This document shows, piece by piece, positions 6,840-12,289 of a DNA stretch of 12,289 bases (the first letter of the stretch is position 1; the number at the start of each line of letters is the position of its first letter). The stretch is taken from NCBI GenBank assembly GCA_002315285.1, contig DCGR01000049.1, positions 1-12,289 on the forward strand. Direction: 5' to 3'. Source of the DNA: Bacteroides sp. UBA1773. Its GTDB lineage: Bacteria > Bacteroidota > Bacteroidia > Bacteroidales > Bacteroidaceae. A program made the translations under genes and the position numbers. Below the pieces are notes generated by a model. It was not told the origin of the DNA, made no database searches, and was given only the letters and a program-made list of their open reading frames with translations.

Positions 6840-7316
6840 TCACTTCGGGGAGCAAGGGTCGGCAACCGACAGGTCGTGATAGGAAGGAATCTGTTGCAAG
6901 AACCTGTATGTGTGGTTTTCATAATCCATCTTGCAACAATAATGTTGCAGACCATTGCTGACTGTCAGATAATCCACATGAAGAACCATGTTGTACCTCC
7001 AGATCTGGTCGAAGACACGTTGCGTAATCTCTATGCTTGGAGCCTTGTATTCAACAATCATCAAAGCCTGTAAATTACTGCCATACAAAACTGTATCACA
7101 TCTTTTAACCGTATTTCCAAGCCTTATCCGGGTTTCATTGGCAAGCAGTCCCGAAGGATAGTCCAGCTCAGCCACCAGGTAATGTGTGAAGTGTTGCCGC
7201 ACCCACTCTTCAGGTGTAAGTGCGACGTATTTTTTCCGCAAAAAGTCGAAAATGAAAGTTTTTTCGTCCTTACGCTGCAATTTCACGTCGAAGGTTGGCA
7301 AATTCAATGGATACAT
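6840..7316 (-). CDS. HsdR N-terminal-domain nuclease-like protein
   Basis: A 158-residue single-domain protein of the HSDR_N_2 type (PF13588), a stand-alone relative of the nuclease domain of type I restriction enzymes. The PD-(D/E)xK pattern is complete: E61, D74 in RCDTVLYG, E89-Y-K91 in IVEYKAP, and Q104 in the following helix. In Bacteroidales this protein commonly sits beside holA and behaves like a core gene, so it is probably not part of a restriction system; its role is unknown. The start at 7316 (MYPLNLPTF) is the family N-terminus, and an in-frame upstream extension reads through the promoter region. It is divergent from AMP nucleosidase, with only 52 bp between the starts, and convergent with the glycosidase gene. 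Confidence 0.88.
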   Translation of the reverse strand: MYPLNLPTFDVKLQRKDEKTFIFDFLRKKYVALTPEEWVRQHFTHYLVAELDYPSGLLANETRIRLGNTVKRCDTVLYGSNLQALMIVEYKAPSIEITQRVFDQIWRYNMVLHVDYLTVSNGLQHYCCKMDYENHTYRFLQQIPSYHDLSVADPCSPK

Positions 7317-7320
7317 TTTG

Positions 7321-7328
7321 TAATTTTG
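7321..7328 (+). promoter_or_regulatory. -7 element for AMP nucleosidase
   Basis: TAATTTTG followed by CA matches TAnnTTTG exactly. Transcription would start near 7335, about 34 nt before the ATG at 7369. The best upstream TTG (7295-7297) is 23 bp away, longer than the usual 19-21. Confidence 0.5.
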
Positions 7329-7342
7329 CAATAATTTGAAGG

Positions 7343-7350
7343 CAAATGTA
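7343..7350 (-). promoter_or_regulatory. -7 element for the HsdR-N gene
   Basis: On the minus strand TACATTTG matches TAnnTTTG exactly, 26 bp upstream of the start at 7316. Transcription would start near 7336, almost on top of the opposing start site. No good -33 element is seen. Confidence 0.45.
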
Positions 7351-7368
7351 CGAAATAAACGGAGTAGT

Positions 7369-8145
7369 ATGAAAACAAAAGACGAAATAATAGCCAATTG
7401 GCTGCCCAGATACACCAAACGTGCGTTGGAAGATTTCTCGGATTGCATATTGTTGACCAACTTCAATAGTTACGTCCATAAATTCGCCGAAAGATTTGGA
7501 GTACCTGTCCTTGGGCAGGATGCCAACATGACTTCCGCTTCGGCCGAAGGCATCACAATCATCAATTTTGGCATGGGAAGCGCCAATGCTGCCACCATCA
7601 TGGATTTGCTGGAAGCCATCCATCCACGCGCCTGCCTCTTCCTGGGCAAGGCCGGTGGCATCAGCAGACACACACAAATAGGCGATTTCGTGCTGCCATT
7701 GGCAGCCATTCGTGGCGACGGCACGTCAAACGACTATTATCCACCCGAAGTACCGGCATTGCCCGCCTTCATGATGCAACGCGCTGTTTCATCGACCATA
7801 CGCGACCACGGACGTGATTACTGGACAGGAACTGTCTATACCACCAACCGACGAATCTGGGAACACGACGACAAATTCAAGGAATATCTGCTGGGGCTAC
7901 GCGCAATGTGCATCGACATGGAGACGGCAACCTTGTTCATCACAGGATTCCACAACCACATTCCCACAGGGGCCTTGCTCCTGATTTCCGATTTGCCCAT
8001 GAAACCTGATGGCATCAAAACCGAAAAGATGGACAACATGGTAACAAGGAATTTTGTGGATGAACATTTGGAAATAGGGGTGGAGGCCTTGAGAATGGTC
8101 ATCGAAGAGAAGAAAACTGTCAAGCATTTGAGGTTTGATGTTTGA
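7369..8145 (+). CDS. amn: AMP nucleosidase
   Basis: A 258-residue cytoplasmic enzyme of the nucleoside phosphorylase fold, in the short Bacteroidota AMP nucleosidase form. It hydrolyses AMP to adenine and ribose 5-phosphate in purine turnover. Visible motifs: INFGMGSANAA (65-75), LGKAGGIS (92-99, phosphate/ribose loop), an RGDGTSNDYYPPEVP segment (115-129), CIDMETATLF (181-190; Met185 and Glu186 are typical ribose contacts) and SDLPMKPDG with Asp208 as the probable catalytic acid. The start at 7369 (MKTKDEIIANWLPRY) fits the family; a TTG at 7336 lies upstream of the probable transcription start. It is followed by holA after 115 bp containing palindromic boxes, so read-through is possible but separate control of holA looks likely. 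Confidence 0.92.
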   Translation: MKTKDEIIANWLPRYTKRALEDFSDCILLTNFNSYVHKFAERFGVPVLGQDANMTSASAEGITIINFGMGSANAATIMDLLEAIHPRACLFLGKAGGISRHTQIGDFVLPLAAIRGDGTSNDYYPPEVPALPAFMMQRAVSSTIRDHGRDYWTGTVYTTNRRIWEHDDKFKEYLLGLRAMCIDMETATLFITGFHNHIPTGALLLISDLPMKPDGIKTEKMDNMVTRNFVDEHLEIGVEALRMVIEEKKTVKHLRFDV

Positions 8146-8260
8146 AGTTACATCTGTAAATACCACCCACAAGTATGCAGAAAGCCTGATAATTACAGAT
8201 GTAACAATATACGGAATTTGGAATTAGTATCAGAATAACAGATGTAAACAACCACTGGAC
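8146..8260 (+). promoter_or_regulatory. Three palindromic TACAnnTGTA-like boxes upstream of holA
   Basis: TTACATCTGTAA at 8148-8159, TTACAGATGTAA at 8193-8204 and TAACAGATGTAA at 8236-8247. The first two are full dyads apart from the central two bases, and together form a perfect 13-bp inverted repeat (8147-8159 with 8193-8205). The third has one half-site mismatch. Centres are 45 and 43 bp apart, about four helical turns. The shape TACAnnTGTA is that of BlaI/MecI/CopY-type operators. No clear -7 element is seen. A stem-loop made by boxes 1 and 2 could instead serve as the amn terminator. Confidence 0.55.
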
Positions 8261-9280
8261 ATGGCAAAAGAATTGACCTACGAAAGCATCATGAGCGATT
8301 TGAGCAATCGGATTTACAAACCTATATATTATCTGATGGGAGAGGAATCGTATTTCATCGACAAGATTTCCGAATATATAGAGGAGCATGTGCTGACCGA
8401 CGAAGAAAAAAGCTTTAATCAGGTGATATTGTATGGATCCGACACAGAGACCGACACAATTATCAATGCAGCGAAACGCTATCCGATGATGGCAGAGCGC
8501 CAAGTGGTGATAGTGCGCGAAGCCCAACAACTGAAAAGCTTGGATGAATCGCTCAGCTACTACCTGCAGAACCCACAATCAAAGACCATTCTCGTGTTTT
8601 GCCACAAACATGGGAAACTCGACCGGCGCAAGAAGATTGTTGCGGAAATCGAGAAAAAGGGAGTCTTGTTCGAATCCAAAAAACTGAAAGACAATCAGAT
8701 TCCCGATTTCACCCAGCATTATCTTCAGCTGAAATCCATTCAGATCGACCGAAAAGCATCGGAAATGCTTGCCGAATTCGTGGGTACGGACCTGAGCAAA
8801 CTGGTCAATGAGCTTGACAAGCTGGTCATCACGCTACCTCACGGCAACAAACTCATCACTCCCGACCAAATAGAACAGAACATCGGCATCAGCAAGGATT
8901 ACAACAACTTCGAGCTCAAGGATGCGTTGGTCAGGAAAGACATCTATAAGGCAAACCGCATCATCGACTACTTTGCCAGGAATCCCAAGTCCAATCCCAT
9001 ACAAGTGACCATTGCCTTGCTCTTCTCATTTTTCGCCAACCTCATGCTTGCCTACTATGCTCCCGACAAGTCGGATAGGGGAGTGGCCAGCTATTTGGGG
9101 CTGAAAAGCCCCTACGCTGCCAACGACTACCTGAAAGCCATGAGAATGTATAGCGGCAGGAAAGTGATGGACATCATCGGGTATTTACGCGAATGTGATG
9201 CCGCCAGCAAAGGATTCAACAACCCGAACACACAGCCAGGCGACCTGCTTCGCGAGCTGATATTCAAGATTCTGCATTAG
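8261..9280 (+). CDS. holA: DNA polymerase III subunit delta
   Basis: A 339-residue clamp-loader subunit that opens the beta sliding clamp and loads it on primed DNA as part of the DnaX complex. Three-domain delta architecture: an AAA-like N-domain starting at KPIYYLMGEESYFID (20-34), where the P-loop is degenerate as expected because delta does not hydrolyse ATP; a middle domain with VGTDLSKLVNELDKL; and a C-terminal collar domain with FELKDALVRKDIYKANRIIDYF and the closing PGDLLRELIFKIL. Length and order match other Bacteroidota HolA proteins. Essential gene. The neighbourhood with amn and the small HsdR-N protein is typical of Bacteroidales. Confidence 0.95.
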   Translation: MAKELTYESIMSDLSNRIYKPIYYLMGEESYFIDKISEYIEEHVLTDEEKSFNQVILYGSDTETDTIINAAKRYPMMAERQVVIVREAQQLKSLDESLSYYLQNPQSKTILVFCHKHGKLDRRKKIVAEIEKKGVLFESKKLKDNQIPDFTQHYLQLKSIQIDRKASEMLAEFVGTDLSKLVNELDKLVITLPHGNKLITPDQIEQNIGISKDYNNFELKDALVRKDIYKANRIIDYFARNPKSNPIQVTIALLFSFFANLMLAYYAPDKSDRGVASYLGLKSPYAANDYLKAMRMYSGRKVMDIIGYLRECDAASKGFNNPNTQPGDLLRELIFKILH

Positions 9281-9305
9281 GCAACTTCGTGTACTCACGT
9301 CATTG

Positions 9306-9332
9306 ACAGTTAGTTGCGCATCAACCGACTGT
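9306..9332. terminator. Small nested hairpin after holA
   Basis: ACAGT/ACTGT enclosing GTTG-CGCAT-CAAC, between the holA stop (9280) and the convergent hsdR remnant stop (9353). Weak and lacking a T tract. Confidence 0.25.
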
Positions 9333-9352
9333 GGTACAGATGTACTCACATC

Positions 9353-11571
9353 CTACAATCCGGCATACTTCTCAAAGAATGTCTGGAGCTTCCCTATCAC
9401 CAACATCTTCTTACTGCTTCTGTTGCCGCTTTCGCCGAATCTCGACATGGGAGGCAGTATCTTGTCGATGTCGGTGCCGGTGATTCTGATTCTGCCATCT
9501 CTGAAAGCATTGTCGATGAACTTTCTTGTTTCTTCCGGCTTCAGCTTTTCTTCCTCGATAATGGCAGTCAGGTCTTCTTCCTTCTTCCGTTTCACATATT
9601 CCTCCCAGGCGCCATTCACGTCTTCATCGGCATTCACCGCCTCCACGAAGTTGTCGATGAGTGCTTTCTTGCTCCTGAGGTTCATGCTGGCACCTATGGC
9701 CTTGGCTATGCTCAGCAGCACCTCCTTATCCATGCAGTTGCTGTCGTGGTATTGCTTCACCAGCATGAGGATGTAGTCGATGTTGATTTCGACTTGCCTG
9801 ATCAGTTCGGTCTCGAAGATAAGGTCGTCGTTGATGTCTTCCTTGTCTGCACGGACCCGCTTTCTCCACTTTTCCCTCAAGTCAAGATAATGCGACTGGT
9901 AATCCTGCATCTGTCCGTCGGTAAGCAGTTCCTTTCCTTCAAACTGGTCGAATGCCTGGAGCACATTGATGCTTTTCAGCAGGCTGCCAAAAAGACCGAT
10001 GAACCGTCGTTCCTCTTGCTCTCCGAATGGCATCTTGCCATCGGGAAACTCATCCTTCAGTTGTCGCGTCAGCTCGGCATAGCCGAAGCAGTGCTTGCCA
10101 TTTCCCGTGTCGAAACCATTGTAGTATGAACCGAAATCCTTCAGGAGCCCAATCGACGATGCATCCTTGTCGCCAAACAGTGCGATGACATCATCCGTTT
10201 CTTTCTGCAGGTCTCTGAAACAAACAATGTTGCCAAAGGTCTTGATGGAGTTGTGTATTCTGTTGGTCCGGCTATAGCTTTGTAGAAGTCCATGCTGCTT
10301 CAGGTTCTTATCCACAAAAAGGGTGTTGAGCGTTGTGGCATCAAAACCGTTGAGAAACATGTTCGCCACAATCAGCAGGTCCACCTGCCGGTTCTTCATC
10401 CGCAGCGACAGGTCCTTGTAGTAGTTCTGGAATCTGTCGTTGGATGTGTCGTAGTTGGTCCCGAACATCAGGTTGTAATCCCCGATGGCACTCGAGGAAG
10501 TCCCTGCTCTGTTGGTCGAGGCTTGTCGTGTTCTCCGGGTTCTCTTCGGCAAGTATGCCATCCGGTTCTTCTTCATTGGCTCCATACGAATAGATGGTTG
10601 CTATCTTCAGCCGCTGGGCTTCCGGCCATGCCGCCTGCTGCCGTTTGAACTCGTTGTAGTAAGCCTTTGCCAGTGGGATGGATGCCACCGCCAGCATGGC
10701 ATTGAAACCGGCAAGTTTCATGACGCTCCACATTCAGCAGTGTGTGCTTGCTGAGGAATGTCTTGGTGAAGTCCGTGAGGTCGAGGATTGCCCTGTTGTT
10801 GCTGTCGGTCCAGAATGATGAGAACTCGAAGGAGTTGCTTGCCTTCTTTCGGTTGGTGAGCTTCGCCTGAGCTTGATGTTGCTCCTTCAGGTGGTTGGCG
10901 CGGGTGGTGTTGGAGTAGTATTTGGTGTTGGTGCCATTGCTGATGATGAAAATCTGCACATACTCGTACAATCCGCAGCCTGCCCAGAAGCTTTCCCTTT
11001 GGTATCGGTCTATCTGGTTGAAGGCTTCCTTCAGCTGTACACCCCTGCGCTTCAGTTCCACATGCACCAACGGCAAGCCATTGACCAGAATAGTGACATC
11101 GTACCTGTTCAATCTCCCCTCGCCTTCAGGAGATGGGCTAGGGGTGAGGCTTTCATGCTGATTGATGACCTGCAGCGAGTTGTTGTGGATGTTCCTCTTG
11201 TCGATGAGGTAGATGTTCTTGCTTTCGCCACTGTCGCATTTCAGCACCTGGATATGGTCTTCCTGTATCTTGGCTGTCTTGGTTTCAATGCCGTCATTCA
11301 GGTTGGCAAGGTTCTCTCTGAAAAACCTTTCCCACTCGGCATCGGTGAAGGTGTAGCTGTTGAGCTTCTGCAGCTGCGTCCTGAGGTTGTCCACGAGGTC
11401 GTGTTCTTCGTGGATGGGCAGATACTCATATCCCTGATCGGTAAGGGTCTTGATGAAGTCGCGTTCGAGCATTGCCTCACTCTGATACTGGTCAATCTTG
11501 CCATACTCTGCTGCGTACTCACTTACCACAGTGTATTCTTCCTGTTCGGCTATGATGTTGTATTGTGACAT
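9353..11571 (-). pseudogene. hsdR: Type I restriction subunit HsdR, broken
   Basis: Remnant of a type I restriction-translocation subunit in three pieces. Piece A (11571 to about 10730) has the N-terminal nuclease domain: D158 in RYDVTILVNG, E172-L-K174 in HVELKRRG, and QIDRYQRES after it. It ends at FLSKHTLLN(V) and then runs out of frame to a stop at 10573. Piece B (about 10721-10491) resumes far downstream in the family with KLAGFNAMLAVASIP and continues to SRDFLE. Piece C (10489-9353) continues with AIGDYNLMFG, helicase motif V-like FLNGFDATTLNTL, motif VI-like QSYSRTNR and the C-terminal helical region. The segment between A and B, which in intact relatives holds the DEAD-type motor (Walker A, DECH box), is missing: from memory of the family about 300 residues. 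Without the motor it cannot translocate or cut as a type I enzyme. The start at 11571 (MSQYNIIAEQ) is the family start. Confidence 0.88.
11113..11150 (-). repeat. Short GC-rich repeat-like insertion inside hsdR
   Basis: Encodes LTPSPSPEGEGR (residues 142-153 of piece A) between QVINQ and RYDVTILVNG, where related proteins have an ordinary short loop. The C-rich/G-rich DNA and the LTPSPSPEGEG translation resemble the small dispersed GC-rich repeats scattered through Bacteroidota genomes. It is in frame, so it may have been tolerated before the gene broke. Confidence 0.5.
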
Positions 11572-11611
11572 GTTATACAGGTGTTTGTGGGTATGGGGAT
11601 CATCGCGGTTG

Positions 11612-11674
11612 TCCGGGCTATCCGGAATTTCCAGGCTGTCCAGAACCTCCGGAACCTCCGGATTTCCCGCCATT
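11612..11674 (-). repeat. 9-bp coding minisatellite, about seven units
   Basis: On the plus strand units start at 11612, 11621, 11630, 11639, 11648, 11657 and 11666, most beginning TCCGG or TCCAG. On the minus strand they encode three-residue units KSG-GSG-GSG-QPG-NSG at the C-terminus of the four-helix gene. Its TAG stop lies inside the last unit (11620-11618). Confidence 0.75.
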
Positions 11675-12289
11675 CCCCCTCAACGCCGCCAGCTCGCGTT
11701 CCAGCGAGGCGATTCTGGCTTTCAGGCGGTTGTTTTCGACTTCGAGGTGAGCTATGATCTGTTTCTGGGTTCCTCTCTTGTCGAGGCGGGCAGCCGTCAT
11801 GCGTTCCCGTATGCCGCCCTCCTCCACGAATTCGCGGTCGCGCTTCTCTATGAAGCTGGTCATCATCTTATCTACCATGTGGCAGATGGCAGATGGCGGT
11901 ATTTGCCATTTCCTCGTCAGTCCAGCGGTGATAGAAGGGGCGGTAGTCCTCTTCGTCGCTATGCGCCTTGCAGAAGGCGTGTAGCCTGTTGAAGCGTTCC
12001 AGCAGAGCCGTATTGCGGGCATCTCCGGTTTTTCTGGCATTCTCGGGGGGGGGCCGGGAGCTCCGGGGTGGCGGGCGTGGGCCCATTCGGGCAGATTGTG
12101 ATGTTGCAGGTAGTCCTGGTAATCTTCGAGGAGTTCCTGATTACTGCCTTTGGCTATGCCCAGCAGTTTTATCTCCGTTTCGAAAGATGTCTGTCCGTCG
12201 GTGAGTCCTTCGGCGATGTTCTGTTTTACGCTGCGTGCGGCCTGCACCATCTGGTCTACGGTACGATCGCCATACTTCGGCAGGAAGCG
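11618..12289 (-). CDS. Four-helix-bundle suffix-domain protein, partial, two compensating frameshifts
   Basis: The gene enters at the right edge in frame (RFLPKYGDRTVDQMVQAARS) and ends at 11618. It belongs to the S23/IVP-like four-helix-bundle family with a suffix domain, often found inside Bacteroidales type I restriction loci; its role is unknown. Segments in order: four-helix core with KQNIAEG and QELLEDYQDYLQHHNLPEW; a proline-rich linker; the suffix domain ending MVDKMMTSFIEKRDREFVEEGG; a short leucine/isoleucine heptad coiled coil (QIIAHLEVENNRLKARIASL); and a xSG repeat tail. The frame is open throughout, but between the C9 run (12053-12045) and a 7-bp duplication (11894-11881) the conserved family sequence (NTALLERFNRLHAFCKAHSDEEDYRPFYHRW, given here only as a description: starts NTALLERF, ends FYHRW) lies in another frame. 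It is 46 bp upstream of hsdR. Confidence 0.78.
   Translation of the reverse strand, partial: RFLPKYGDRTVDQMVQAARSVKQNIAEGLTDGQTSFETEIKLLGIAKGSNQELLEDYQDYLQHHNLPEWAHARHPGAPGPPPRMPEKPEMPAIRLCWNASTGYTPSARRIATKRTTAPSITAGLTRKWQIPPSAICHMVDKMMTSFIEKRDREFVEEGGIRERMTAARLDKRGTQKQIIAHLEVENNRLKARIASLERELAALRGNGGKSGGSGGSGQPGNSG
11881..11894. repeat. 7-bp tandem duplication in the four-helix gene
   Basis: GGCAGAT occurs twice in tandem (11881-11887, 11888-11894). Removing one copy would join the alternative frame TDEEMANTAICH to MVDKMM, the sequence expected for the family. Confidence 0.85.
12045..12053. repeat. Nine-base G/C homopolymer in the four-helix gene
   Basis: A run of nine G on the plus strand (nine C in the coding strand). 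Ten or seven C would put the upstream helices in frame with the conserved downstream reading ENARKTGDARNTALLERF; nine C shifts into an unrelated reading. A typical slipped-strand site. Confidence 0.85.

Noticed and set aside
7312..7322. TACATTTTGTA as a further TACA/TGTA operator box.
   Set aside because: The half-sites are three bases apart rather than two, and the sequence overlaps a start codon and a -7 element, so chance is likely.
9303..10129. Long plus-strand reading frames opposite the hsdR remnant (also 10873-11568).
   Set aside because: Antisense shadows of a recognisable gene; hydrophobic, compositionally odd, no family features.
11618..12289. Four-helix protein as an Avd-like partner of a diversity-generating retroelement.
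   Set aside because: No reverse transcriptase, template repeat or variable repeat is visible; the restriction-locus setting explains it better.

Overview
The window looks like chromosomal DNA of a Bacteroidales bacterium, most likely Prevotella or a close relative. Evidence: Bacteroidota-type promoters (TTTG, 19 bp, TAnnTTTG), absent or weak Shine-Dalgarno sequences, lipoproteins and secreted proteins typical of gut or oral Bacteroidales, and a familiar Bacteroidales housekeeping neighbourhood (AMP nucleosidase next to holA, with a small HsdR-N-like protein divergent). The genus is inferred from remembered similarity, not from a search.

Layout. (1) 1-1530, minus strand: an AAA ATPase with a C-terminal DUF4143/nuclease-like domain. 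Its upstream region carries three copies of a 33-bp promoter-like repeat. (2) 1532-1700: tRNA-Ser(CGA) on the minus strand with a clear intrinsic terminator, back to back with a strong promoter for (3) 1721-2545, a secreted sugar-phosphate isomerase/epimerase-like TIM barrel. (4) 2692-3987, minus strand: an exported metallo-beta-lactamase-fold hydrolase. (5) 4225-6719, plus strand: a two-gene lipoprotein unit, a PL5/PL38-like alginate lyase-family protein followed by a WbsX/GH99-like glycosidase-family protein. No SusC/SusD pair lies in the window. (6) 6840-9280: an orphan HsdR-N-type nuclease-domain protein (minus), divergent from AMP nucleosidase and then holA (plus). The gap before holA holds three palindromic TACAnnTGTA-like boxes. 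(7) 9353-12289, minus strand: a decayed type I restriction locus. hsdR has lost its whole first helicase domain and carries two frame breaks. Upstream of it is a four-helix-bundle protein gene that runs off the right edge.

How the parts work together. Regions 3-5 could form a small glycan-degradation or periplasmic processing neighbourhood (lyase, glycosidase, sugar isomerase, MBL hydrolase), although transcription directions show they are not one operon. Region 6 is core metabolism and replication. Region 7 is an accessory defence locus in decay. Its most unusual point is the four-helix gene: a nine-base homopolymer and a 7-bp tandem duplication each shift the frame, the two shifts cancel, and about 57 codons between them are read in a different frame from the conserved family sequence. 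The same gene ends in a 9-bp coding minisatellite. These are the classic sequence substrates for slippage-driven variation, or alternatively for assembly error.
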